A stretch of 64,000 bases of DNA from Aralia elata (taxonomy: Eukaryota; Streptophyta; Magnoliopsida; Apiales; Araliaceae), in assembly GCA_034770075.1 (NCBI GenBank), contig CM068380.1, positions 27,528,005 through 27,592,004 of the forward strand, given 5' to 3'. Position numbers and translations under genes: made by a program. The notes beneath the pieces were generated by a model. The model was given only the letters and a program-made list of their open reading frames with translations. It was not told the origin of the DNA and searched no databases. Of this stretch, positions 20,197 through 31,100 are shown one piece after another; position 1 is the first letter of the stretch, and every line of letters begins with the position of its first letter.

Positions 20197-22262
20197 TGTA
20201 GACACCCAAATTTTGCGTTTCCTATACTAACCTTGACAGGAGGGCGAAATCGTCAATTAGCCTAGCCTATGAGACGGAAGGTGGACATAAGTGCGAACAC
20301 TCAAAGCCACCGCGACGACTTGTGATCAAGGTTGACACGACGACGGGCGAAGCAAACACCCATGAATGATGTGGCACTTTTCCCAGCGGTTCCCGGACTG
20401 CAAAACGCAAGCCTTTCAGCAGAAACCGATGATCCGACACGAGAATCGAGGTGCGGTTTAGAAAATGAGAAAATCAGCCCACCTAGCCGCGGATTGATCT
20501 GCGGCCAAACGATTAAAATAATGGTAGTGCGCGAGACGGCTGAAGTGCGCGGCGGGCGCGGGGAAACCGAGGCCAGCCGCAGATTGATCTGCGGCCAGCC
20601 GCAGATCCATCTGCGGCTGCCTAGGGCAGCCCCTTATCAGGCCATTTTGCATACAGAGAAAGAGAGAGGAAGAAGGCAGCGCGACAGCAGCTCGGAAAGG
20701 AAGGAGAAAATAGCAAGAAAATAAGAGAAATTAAGAGAGAAAAGAGTGAGAAATAGTGAGAAATTGTACCCATTTTGTGAGATTACATCTCATATTTTCT
20801 ACTCTATTCAATACACAAATTCATACATATTGTGGGGATTATTTGCAAGGTGAAAAAAAATCCTTTGTTTTAGCATTTTGTTTTACCATTTTTGTTAAGC
20901 TTTTTGTCATCCAAATTATATTAAATGTAGTTGTTCTTGTATATTGTTGTGAATCCATGGATTGAGGGCTATTAGTGAGGGTTCCAAATGGAACGAAATT
21001 CCTCCTAATGGCCCGATGATATCCATTTGGTGAATTTTTTAGCTCGTTGTAATGATGTATTGTGCATAGATTGTTTAGATTGCTATTTTTAGGATCTTGT
21101 GGGCGTGTAGCGATTTTGGATGTGAGCCTAGGAGCGCGACCCCGTGGTCCAAATCCGATGATGGACATCTATTGATATATGTAATAAATTCGATGTATCT
21201 TTCATTGTAAATATGTAATCGTCGGGCCTTAAAACGACGCCAAGGCGAGAATCGTGTTTAAGGCCCCGAAATAGTGAAACTTGTAATCGTAGGCGTTTGG
21301 GGTTATTTTGATGGCTTACATGCCCATGAATAGCCCCAACGCATTTTAATGCTTGATTTGATTTATGAGACGAAATTGATTTCAAAGCTAAACGATAAGA
21401 TTTTCGTAAAATCAATTGAACTAGGTTATTAGAATCACGAGGCTAAAATTTGAAAAATGCTAATGAGTGTCGATTCCTATTTAACGAGAAAGCTAAAGAA
21501 AAAATTGTTTTCAAACATCACAAAAATGGTTTTATAAAATAAGAAATGTTTTATTAAATCTTTGTGCATAGGGTGAAACAAAGTCTAGAAGTTGCCCATC
21601 ATTTGAGTTACAAAGGCAACGTATAGATCTCGATTCCTATTTTGACGAAGGTTTAGAAAACTATTGTGTTTGCCAAAACGACACCTAATGAAAATCTCAT
21701 AGTTTTTGAGAATTAAAATCAAACCTTTCTAATAAAGAATAAAGCTTTCTTGTATAAACCGAAGGACATTCTAAGGCATTATCAAAAGAAAACACGACTT
21801 TCCATAAAAAAATTCCAAATGATTCTCTCATACAACCTCACCACAACATTCACATAGGCACACACACACACACGCGCGCGCATTCACACACATTTCATGA
21901 ATTAAAGGATAGGAAAGCATCAAGATTGCGGTAACCGTGTTTTCACGGAAGTCGGGGGGTGCCTAACACCTTCCCCTCGCTTAAGCAAGCCCCCGAACTC
22001 TATGAATCTCGATTCGCAGACCAATTAATTCGGTGTCACATATGAGCCAGCGATTTATAAAAAAACGAAAACTCGGATGAGTTGGTACATCCATTTCAAA
22101 TATACCAACTGGCGACTCTGGTTAATTGGCTCATCATAAAAAACGATCTTTCAAAACCCCATCGACATCAATGCCGACCCTTTTCCCCAAAATCACCTAA
22201 TCAAAAGGCCAAAATCGGAAAAGGACTAATATCGCGGGAAAGGCAAAAAACCGGCGTTGACA
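20197..22262 (+). repeat. 3' LTR of the Tat element, about 2.07 kb
   Basis: Starts TGTAGACACCCAAATTTTG and ends CCGGCGTTGACA before the target repeat AAATT. It contains three CG-rich hairpins (20486-20617), a CA/CG microsatellite (21858-21890), the block GGGGGGTGCCTAACACC typical of Ogre/Tat U5 regions (21954-21970), and near the end an internal ACTGGCGACTCTGG (22108-22121) that resembles the PBS. Confidence 0.85.
20486..20617. repeat. Three CG-rich hairpins in the Tat LTR
   Basis: GCCGCAGATTGATCTGCGGC (20576-20595) and a sister with CC in the loop (20598-20617) each have perfect 9-bp arms around 2 bases. A third copy with one changed base lies at 20486-20505. They sit in the U3-like part of the LTR. 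Confidence 0.8.
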
Positions 22263-22468
22263 AAATTGATGGCGCATTGATGATTCGGATGATTTCCAGC
22301 ATAATAATCACAAATTACCGCCACACTTTGAATACGTTGTACTGCAAAAGCGTCAATCATCCTCGAAAGTGTCTCAATCTGTGCTGACAATTCATCGAAT
22401 TCATAAATCCCTGCCGCTCTTGGCTAAATCATTCTCGTATAAGGCCATTGATAGTCGTAGTCAGCCAT
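22263..22468 (-). pseudogene. Gag-like protein of the non-autonomous element, N-terminal part
   Basis: The first ATG after the PBS (22468 on the minus strand) opens MADYDYQWPY. It continues through a helical stretch (ELSAQIETLSRMIDAF) to 'CDYYAGNHPNHQC', a degenerate zinc-knuckle-like motif of the CxxC...H...C type found in Athila gag. A TAG at codon 15 interrupts it. The frame is cut at the AAATT repeat by the Tat element and resumes at 13939. It is short for an Athila gag; the usual N-terminal capsid text is absent, so the element carried a reduced gag. Confidence 0.65.
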
Positions 22469-22579
22469 GGTGTACCTAAAAATAGAGAAATATAGGAAGA
22501 GAATTAAAATAAAAACAAAATGATCAAATTAAGACTAATTTGATTGAAGCTAATGATGGCAAACAATATTAAACTAATT

Positions 22580-22596
22580 CCCCGGCAACGACGCTA
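22580..22596 (-). other. Primer-binding site of the gag-only element
   Basis: Minus strand TAGCGTCGTTGCCGGGG lies six bases inside the 5' LTR. It differs at two positions from TGGCGCCGTTGCCGGGG, the Asp-tRNA-type PBS I know from Athila elements. Confidence 0.75.
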
Positions 22597-22602
22597 AAAA
22601 CT

Positions 22603-24316
22603 TGTTTGCCTAATTCTATACTAGCAAAATACGCAAGTATATGCAGTCCACAAGTAATATAATGATAAGAGAGTGTCGAACCCACAGAGAATTATTTAAT
22701 AATAATTACCAAATACTAACTCATAATCAAATTAATTTTATTTAAAAAATTCGATAAAAGGTTTTAAATTTTGAAAATAAAGTACTAAACTAACTAATTA
22801 CTAACTACCAAGAATTGAATTCAGATAAAAAGGCTTAAGATTACAATTTCTCTTAACGTTTCACTTGAATTAATACACTTTCTACTAAGTTATATTAATT
22901 ATTCCAGATTGTTAATCAAAAACTCATCAATATTTATAACTATCTCTTGATGTATCATAAACGAATCAACTTAAATCCACAAAAGATAGAATTAAGATGA
23001 ACACCCTAGTTAACTAATTCACTATATCTCTATGTGAATTACAATTAAAAAGGATTTAAAGCTCAAGTTCTCTTTCAAATTACATGCGGCATATAGGTAT
23101 ATCTCTATCCTAGACACAAATTATGAATTCCATCACCATACAGAAAACATAATCAGATGCTATTATGATTAGGTCTAAATCTATAATCCATCTCTCGAGT
23201 TCATATAGATTACCACAGTAATTGTTGATCAGACAATTAAGCAATTAATCACAAATCATAATAGACAACCCGATAATAATCAATAATAATTAACAAGGAA
23301 ACATATCAATAAAAGCTACGCAATAAGTTCCATTATAATCTTAAAAAGAAATTAGTTCATGATTGAATTAAAATCCATAATCCATAATTGATAAATCATT
23401 CAAGAATACAAAATAAAATATTAGGGAAGAGAATAGAATCCGTAATTGCAATCCTTGAGTCTCTCCTTCAGCTCTTGTGATGAATCTTTCTTGCTTGCTT
23501 AATTGCTTCAAGCCTCCCACTCTTTCTCCCAAACTAGGGTTAGCAAAAAGTAGCAAGATCTCTATTATTCTATGCTTGATATCATGTATTTATAGGTTCT
23601 AGTTAAAGTCCTAAACCAATTAGAAGTTACAATCCTTGTTCCATTCAATGCGGGTTAAATATAAGCTTTTTAAAAACCCGACCCAGCGCAGTCGCGCCCA
23701 TATTTGGCCTAGGAAGCAACACGCCCGTGCCCAAGTTTTTCACTCTGCAGACCAGCGCGGCGCGGCCACGCCCGACGAAATTCTGCTCAGACATCTGTTA
23801 GTAAAATGGTCATAACTTTTGGTCCGGGAAGAGTTACGAGCCCTGCCACCTATCAAATCGAAGCTCTCAACGAGATCTACAACTTTAATTCTTCGAGACT
23901 TGAGAGATTCAGATTGGATCAAAGTCGAAATTGGGCTTAAATTGGCTGCAATGCAAATGGCAACTCCAAACTTTGAGGTTCAACGTCCGTTGGTAAAACG
24001 ATCATTACTTTCTCATCCGAACTCCGATTGTGACAATTCAAGATATTACGGAAAGCTAAGGATTAGCTCTACAATAAAATCCAAGTTCTAAACCAATAAC
24101 ATGCATCCAACCTAGTGTTAAAAGCCCTGCAATATTCCCTTCTTGCGTTTGCTTGCTTATTGTACTCCAAAAGATGTTCGGATTGCGTTTCCTTGTTTCT
24201 TCCTACAAAATAAAATAAAAACACTATAAATACCTAATACTAACTTAAAATACTTAAGAACTCACAAATTATCAAGCCAAACGTACTCAATTCATTGATG
24301 TAAAACCCACTCATCA
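22603..24316 (-). repeat. 5' LTR of the gag-only element
   Basis: About 1.71 kb, minus-strand start TGATGAGTGGGTTTTACATC, end GAATTAGGCAAACA. It holds a minus-strand TATA box (23587-23594), a shortened CG-rich block (23680-23780) and the motif TCTCTGTGGGTTCGACACT (22672-22690), which the 3' LTR has lost. Confidence 0.9.
23587..23594 (-). promoter_or_regulatory. TATA box driving the gag-only element
   Basis: TATAAATA on the minus strand in the 5' LTR, matching 10921-10928 in the 3' LTR. This is the presumed promoter of the genomic RNA. Confidence 0.5.
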
Positions 24317-24321
24317 ATCAC

Positions 24322-24732
24322 CATGACCTTTCTTTGTACTCAATTATCAATTATACGAAAGAGATAGAGAATTAGAATCATACCCTTGTAGAACAGTGTT
24401 TCCTCAAGTACGAGTTCAACTCTAAATCCTTCTCGTTCTCCTTGAAATCACCGGTTAGATTCCTTTCTTTGATCAATGTTAGCCATCTAAGTGTTTGGCC
24501 TTTAAAGGTGATCCACCAAGGAATAATATGTAGTCAAGAAGATGAGTGTTGGCAAAACTTTTGTTTCTATCTCTATAGAATTTGTAAATACTCTCCTAAA
24601 TCTTATGAAAGCGTATGTCATCCCAATCCATAATAAGACTCCTCTTATTTATAGATATAGGCAACCCTCCTAAACTATTTAGGAATAGGATTTTATTCTC
24701 AAACCCTTTTACAAATTAAATAAAAATAATAC

Positions 24733-24765
<33 letters not shown>

Positions 24766-25860
24766 GACTCCTCTTATTAATTTATATTTAATATTTTCAA
24801 AATATTAAATAATAAATATTAAGCTATTTAATTTATTCTATCACCATAGATTAAATTAAATATACTTAACTTATTATGACGATTATGTCATTTACTTCTT
24901 AAATAAATATTTTTCTTTTACGGTGTGACCCTTTAGGTTCTCTATATTAAACCGGTTGTGAATAAATCAATTAGAACTTCAATATTAAGCACAAAAGAAC
25001 CTTTTTAGTGAATAGTTACTATACAATTCAATCATTCTACCATACAATGTCCCAATTAAACATAAGACATTGAATTACTGTCAAGTCTTATTTTATTTAA
25101 TTATATGTATTTCGATTCGCAAATGCATAACTCTGATAATACAAATTAGAAACCACTTTCTAATTTCATTCTGCCTTGGTCAAGGACTACTGATTTGTCA
25201 TTTATCGAATCACATTAGACATTCTCTCCTTTTACTAGAAGCGATAGATTCTTTGTTGACCATTCACCTATCTCCATGTATAACTTATTATACCCAAGCA
25301 TACCCTTTGATATACCCTAAGGGTCTTAAGGAACATGTCAAAGTATAACTCCTCATACACAAGATACTATAATGATCTCAAGTCCAAGGATCACTTGTAC
25401 TACTATCACTAAAGGAATTCTTATTGACAGACAAGTAAAACTCCATTAGGTATTCCTTTAGCGAGTCATGTTTAGTGAACTTATTCCCTAATAAGTACAT
25501 GCATACTTGCTTTAGTATCTCCACACAAATAATTATGAAATTAATCATCCTCTTTCTAAGAGCAAACAAAGTATGTACCAATCTATCCGGATTCACTAAT
25601 CCTCTTTTTAGTAATCCAACGATTAGGACCGATTTTAGTTTTAAGCTCTCTAAGAATTTAGCTCTCATTAGTATGATTATTATCATGATTCTAAAAGCAT
25701 TGCTTAAAACTATGGATTTATCACATATAAAATAACAGCACCATGTAGATAAAGTAAAATGTCTTTAATTATTTAATTCTTTTATTAATAAATGAATAAT
25801 ATTACAAAGTATATGCTACATCATATCTAATATGATTGGCTTGTGTGCATACTACTTTCA
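24322..25860 (-). repeat. Copia 3' LTR, main part
   Basis: Resumes at CATGACCTTTC after the second ATCAC and ends at CATACTACTTTCA (minus start TGAAAGTAGTATGC). Two deletions relative to 38857-40664 make this LTR about 170 bp shorter. A minus-strand TATA box lies at 24646-24653, and an AAT-type microsatellite at 24711-24768. Confidence 0.9.
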
Positions 25861-25876
25861 ATCTCCCACTTGCACC
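25861..25876 (-). other. Polypurine tract of the copia
   Basis: Minus strand GGTGCAAGTGGGAGAT abuts the LTR start TGAAAGTAG. The same tract is seen at 59899-59914 in the duplicate. Confidence 0.8.
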
Positions 25877-25899
25877 AAATCCAATTGTCATGGTATCTA

Positions 25900-26560
25900 A
25901 TACTCATCTTCTCTAAGTGACGATCAAATTGTTGTTAGGTTAAAGCTTTAGTAAATGGATCTGCAATGTTGTCTTGAGAATCCACTCGCTCCAAAGTGAC
26001 GTCTCCTCTAATGTTAGGAACCACTCCAAGTTCAGTTATAAACTTCTTCACCCAAACAACTTCCTTTACAACTTCACTTGCAGCTATGTACTCTACTACT
26101 GTCACTGAATCAACAACTGTTTGCTGCTTGGAATTTTTCCAACTCACTGCGCTACCGTTTAAGGTAAACACATATCCTAAAATCGATTTACTGTCATCTT
26201 GGTTCATTTGAAAACTTGAGTCTGTATAGCTCTCTAGTTTTAATTCAGACCCACCGTAGACAAGAAATACATCCTTAGTTCTTCTTAAATACTTTAGGAT
26301 GTTTTTCACTGCCTTCCAGTGATCTTCTCTTGGACTCGACTGATATCTGCTTGTTACACTAAGTGCATGAGCAACATCTGGTCTAGTACATATTATACCG
26401 TACATGATAGATCCTTTTGTCGAATCATAATGAATCTTACTCATACGGTCTCTCTCCTCAGGTGTCTTTGGGGCCTATTTCTTGGAGAGATGTATTTCAT
26501 GGCTCATCGGCATGAGACCTCTCTTGTAATCTTCCATGCTAAACTTCTTTAGCATCTAGT
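25900..26560 (-). pseudogene. Copia RNase H, broken
   Basis: 'GSIMYGIICTRPDVAHALSV' leads into RNase H with 'ESYTDSSFQ' (first catalytic Asp region) and 'VEYIAASE' (Glu/Ala-Ser region), ending 'DNIADPFTKAL'. Compared with 60012-60640 this copy has lost about 108 bp near 26005, which removes the 'LFCDNTGAVAQAKEPRS' segment containing a catalytic Asp. It therefore could not make active RNase H. Confidence 0.85.
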
Positions 26561-27392
26561 TAATGTACTTTCCTTGGGACAAGCCAAGCATCCTTTTAGA
26601 TCTATCTCTATAGATCTTTATCCCCAAAATATAGGATGCTTCACCCAAGTCCTTCATGGAGAAGTGTTTAGATAACTAAATTTTAATCGACTGTAGCATA
26701 GGAACATCATTCCATATCAATAATATATCATCAACATATAATATTAGGAATTAAACAGCACTCCCACTAACCTTTTTATACACACAAGGTTCATCCTCAT
26801 TTTTGATAAAATCAAACTCTTTGATTGTCTCATCAAAACGGATATTCCACCTTCGAGAAGCTTGCTTCAATCCATAAATGGACCGTTGTAGCTTGCAGAC
26901 TTGATTTGTTCCAACCGTTGAAACAAAACCCTCTGGTTGTATCATATATACATCCTCCTTAAGTTTTCCATTGAGGGAAGGTCGTCTTAATGTCCATTTG
27001 CCAGATTTCGTAGTTATAATAAGCTGCAATTGCAAGCAAAATCCGAATGGACTTAATCATAGCTACTGATGAGAAGGTTTCATCATAGTCAATACCTTGT
27101 CTTTGTTTGAAACCTTTTGTAACCAATCGGACCTTGTAGGTCTCTCCTTGCCATCCGCTCCAGTCTTTCTTTTAAAGACCCATTTGCGCCTAATAGGCTT
27201 AATGCCCTCAGATGGTGAAACCAAAGTCCATACTTGGTTTCCATACATGGAGTCCATCTCAGATTTCATGGCTTTTAGCCATTTCTCTAAGTCTTTACTA
27301 CACATTGCCTCTTCGTAAGTCAATAAATCATCATCATCTATGATGTGTACCTCATTATCATCCTCTATGATGAATCTATACATGTCAGGTAT
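26560..27392 (-). pseudogene. Copia reverse transcriptase, broken
   Basis: Minus-strand text includes 'AMKSEMDSMYGNQVWTLV' and 'KWVFKRKTG' (N-terminal RT), 'EDVYMIQPEGFV' and 'SIYGLKQASRRWN' (palm). Near 26740 an indel disrupts the YVDD box that is intact in the sister copy (60895-60910). Another frameshift lies near 26985. The RT gene is further cut from its upstream part by the solo LTR at 27393. Confidence 0.85.
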
Positions 27393-30135
27393 TGTGACAC
27401 CCCCAAATCCGGGTACCTCAACTCCACAGATTTGGTGCTCACTATACCATACATTCATGACTAACTACCCATGGCAAAAGGTAATATAAATAAACTGAAT
27501 ACATCATCTTCCCACAAAAGGGGGTTACATATCTAATCTCTTAATCAAGCAAATCCCAGGTTATCTAACCTTTAATACATAAATGCGGAATTAAAATATA
27601 AAATTAAGTAAGTCTTGTTACAAGAAAACATTAAATGAATAACAGGTCTCTCGCTACTTCGGCATCTTGCCCTTGCCTTTACTCGTGGATGGCTCGTCCG
27701 ATTTCTCTGCCTTAGCTGCAATGTTTTAGAGCAAGAGTGAGCAAACAATTGCCCACAAACATAATAACGATAACGATTGAATAATTAACGGAATAGATTT
27801 CAACTGAGATATTGTAGTTTTCTGAATTCAATCAATAACCAATCGAGATATGAAAGCTTAATAGGATACTTGGCTCAAGAACTGATTATAGAATTCAAGG
27901 TTTTAAATTGTATCTGTGGGTCACAAGACCTCGAACTATGTCCTAGGTTATCAAGTATTTCTACCGTAACCTTTAACAGTCTTATAGACTATGGACCATC
28001 CATCTCGTACTCAGGGGGATCAGCCCTTTGTACAATGTATTGTGCACAAATATTTTAACGCTGTTGCGTAATTAATCCCCTATATTAGGGTTGTTCATCT
28101 CAGTTTAGCATCAGAATCCGTACCAAAAGGAACTTGGTTTGGAACAATTTTAAAATATTCTAAGTCTTTAGAACGCTCATCAACTAAGGACTAGCTGAAT
28201 CAATTAGGGTTTGCTAGTCACTAAACATTTGGTTTATCAATAAAGTTTGTATAATAGAAATTTTGTTCAAAGTTTGAATAACGATCAATGATCGAACAAT
28301 AAATGAATGGAGTAAATATAAACACTTGACATGATAACAACCTTGCTTGAATAATAATAAGCTAAGGTTAATAAGCTTGCTCAACGAAAGTAAACTTGCT
28401 TTAAAGGAAATAACAAGTTTAAGGGAGGAAAAACTTGCCTCGTGTAGATTACAGATTTAAATAATTCACGTTCCTTAATCGACCTATACATTTCGATTAT
28501 AAAATGGTAATAATAATTAGTTACAGAACAATATACACTTTAAGATTCGATCTTATCCTATTTCATTATAACATTTCGATTGTCAGTCGATAATCATTAA
28601 GTACTTGCTTAACAACCATCGTGGTGTCTTATAAGTCACTTTATACCTCAATATAAATTTTAAACTTGCTTATAGCATCATAGTAAAATCACAAAGAAAA
28701 ATGAAAAATTAAAATTTCAGTTTCTGTTTCCTTAGTCGGGGCGGGAATTTACTTAGCAAAAATCTCGCCGGGGCGAAGTTTTCCAGTTCAATATTCTCGT
28801 CGGGGCGAAGATTTACAGTTCATTTCTCTCGTCGGGGCGAGAGACTCGGCAGTCATCTCCTACAGTTCGCGAACCAGTGAAATCTTAAGCCAAAATTTTC
28901 CAAATTCTACTATCCAATACATAATTTAAACTTACCCAGACATCAAATATGCTAGAAAACAATTACCCAACATGTTTCTAACCAATTTAACCATTATAAT
29001 ACACCTAATCAACTAATTAGAATCCAAAACAATTCACTGTTTATACAAAATATTCATAGTTTAGCCATTTCAATGAAATCAACCACTGTAAATTCATCTC
29101 TCAACCATTTTAATCTATTCTACTTGCATTCTTTTCGTTTTTTATCATATAATCATAATCAAATGTCAATTCACCGGTTAATAACCAAATTGAATCATCA
29201 ATTTCATACACATAAGCAATACATAAAAGTATGACTCTGTAAAACCAAAAAAAAATCATTCTAAAACATGCTTTTATGGATTAATTCATTCAAATTGATT
29301 TATAATCATCACATAATCTCTAATACATTCTTAGAATCAATTATAATCAAATAATTCATGCATTGAACTAACAAATTTACATTCAGAGAAGTGAAAACCA
29401 TATACAGTGAATTAAACTTCTAACAAAATCTAAAAGAAATTATACCTTCAAGCTAAACAAATATAACTCCTTAGCTTTAGCAATTCACTTCCTTCACCTT
29501 CTCAATTCAAAGAACTCTCAACTCTCAATTTTTCTTTCTCTCTCAAAAGCTTTGTTCTTTCTTTTCTATACTTAACAATTGAACTGATGAAGCTTCCGAA
29601 TAAAAACTGATAAAATATAATCACGTACTTTAATTTTAAATCATCAGTTACATAATTCAAAAGCCATAAGGCTATGTTTGGCAATTACAATTAAAAATAA
29701 CTATTTTTACTAACCAAGGGTCACAAGACCTTGTTTAGTTTAACTAAATAAAACCCTTTTTCCATTTATTTTAATAATCCATTTTACTATATAGTTTTAA
29801 TTGTCACACTTTTAATTTAATTAAACTTATTATTAAATAAATTCAATTAAACCTTACTAATTTAATCAATAATTCTATTTAACCAATAACAATAACACCA
29901 AATAAATTATCTTATTCAAATAAATCATTTATTTAAATAAATCATTTAATCATCTAATTTAATTATTAAATTAAATTAGAATAATCACATCAAATCACAT
30001 TTAAATAACATTTAACATAAATTCTTTCGCCATAACTTTATAAATTATTTATTTTACTCAATAAATAAATTAGCAAAAATATTTATATAACTCAATAAAT
30101 ATTTTTATTTAATCACAAAAATTGCATTCATTACA
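27393..30135 (-). mobile_element. Solo LTR, 2.74 kb, inserted in copia RT region
   Basis: Perfect target repeats GGTAT (27388-27392, 30136-30140). Minus-strand ends are TGTAATGAATGC and GGGGGTGTCACA, the same type as the LTRs at 664 and 30981. The site is uninterrupted in the second copy of the copia at about 61545. It contains the shared acceptor/basic-peptide block (27655-27754), GCAAGTT repeats (28370-28450) and a CG-rich block of CGTCGGGGCGAG units (28735-28860). Otherwise it is AT-rich without coding sequence. A relative begins at 63712. Confidence 0.9.
28735..28860. repeat. CG-rich iterated GTCGGGGCGA units in the solo LTR
   Basis: Four copies of (G/C)TCGYCGGGGCGA occur in 125 bp, separated by AT-rich text of about 30 bp. 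They resemble, in style but not in sequence, the CG-rich blocks of the other LTR families in this window. Confidence 0.65.
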
Positions 30136-30980
30136 GGTATCTTTAGTACTCTTTCTGATTTTTGAATAGGTTGTGGTACAGTAGGTTCTTCCACTTGGTT
30201 AGGTACCTGACCTTGATCCATAGTATTTTATGGTTCTTGAACTTCTTCAAGATATATCTTACTTCCATTAACCCCTTCAAAGATAAACTCTTTTTCTAAG
30301 AAGGCATCATGTTTTGCAACAAACACCTTTTGATTAATAGAATGATAGAAATAATACCCTGATTTTTCTTTAGGGTATCCCACGAATCTACACTTGTCGG
30401 ATCTAGTATGTAGCTTATCATTCTCAAACTTTTTGACATAAGCTGGAAAAGCCTAAGTCTTAACATGCTTAAGATTTGGTTTCCTCCCTGTTCATAACTC
30501 ATATGGAGTCTTTGGGGCGGATTTGGTAGGTACCTTATTAAATAGGTATGCAGCTGATTCTAAGCCATAACTCCAGAAGGATACTGAAAGGTCGGTAAAA
30601 CTCATCATGGAATGAACTATGTCCAACAATGTTCGATTTCTCCTTTCAGATGCACCATTCAACTGTGGTGTCCCTAGTGGAGTCCATTGTGAGATTATTC
30701 CACTTTCTTTGAGACAATTGAGAAAATCATTGCTTCAGTATTCCCCTCCTCGATCCGATCGAAGAATCTTAATACTCTTGTCAGTTTGCTTCTCTACTTC
30801 ACTTTTGAATTCTTTGAACTTTTCAAATGATTCAGATTTGTATTTCATCAAATACACATATCCAAATCTTGAATAATCATCAGTAAAAGTAATAAAATAA
30901 GAATACCCTCCTCGTGCAGTCGTTGTCACAGGCCACATTCGTCTGTGTGTACCAACGCTAACAACTCTATAACTCATTCT
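30136..30980 (-). pseudogene. Copia integrase core and C-terminal part, broken
   Basis: Minus strand from 30980: 'YSYFITFTDDYSRFGYVYLM' holds the first catalytic Asp, 'SDRGGEY' the second (near 30750), and the region near 30650 ('SERRN' text) the Glu. The C-terminal part reads 'YYFYHSINQKVFVAKHDAF' with a few stops, and ends with 'DQGQVPNQVEEPTVPQP' before the GGTAT repeat. It is cut from its zinc-finger part (35835 onward) by the solo LTR 30981-35829. Confidence 0.85.
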
Positions 30981-31100
30981 TGTAACGATCGGGAATTCTG
31001 GATTTACCTTGTAATTCAAATTTTTGAATATTAATGAATATATTGTATTTTATTAATATTATTTTTCTGTTGCATGTTTAAAGGTTGTGTGATAACCTGG

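Larger units (their letters stand above)
13940..22262 (+). mobile_element. Tat/Ogre-clade Ty3/gypsy element with foldback 5' end
   Basis: Flanked by perfect AAATT repeats (13935-13939, 22263-22267), and discounting it restores the gag-like frame of the host element. Plus-strand order: inverted U5 fragment 13940-14076, direct LTR end to 14092, PBS 14095-14112, pol fragments 14990-16530, a repeat-rich 3' region 17281-20010, polypurine tract 20183-20196, and 3' LTR 20197-22262. Tat clade is inferred from the LTR start TGTAGACACCC, the PBS type and the pol text. The element has no normal 5' LTR and scrambled pol, so it is inactive. Confidence 0.85.
10050..24316 (-). mobile_element. Gag-only Athila-like LTR retrotransposon, non-autonomous, interrupted by a Tat element
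   Basis: Flanked by perfect 5-bp repeats ATCAC (10045-10049 and 24317-24321). Minus-strand order: 5' LTR 22603-24316, PBS 22580-22596, start codon 22468, a short gag-like reading frame split at 22262/13940, 3' untranslated region 11712-13040, polypurine tract 11692-11711, 3' LTR 10050-11691. Once the Tat insertion is discounted the internal region is only about 2.6 kb and shows no protease, RT or integrase, so it must have moved with enzymes from another element. The LTRs resemble each other closely apart from a deletion in the 3' copy, in keeping with a young insertion. Confidence 0.9.

Noticed and set aside
13940..22262. Interpretation as a Mutator-like or other TIR DNA transposon because of long inverted ends
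   Set aside because: The target repeat is 5 bp (not 9, 8 or 3), ends are TG...CA, and there is a PBS, polypurine tract and Ty3/gypsy pol; no transposase was seen.
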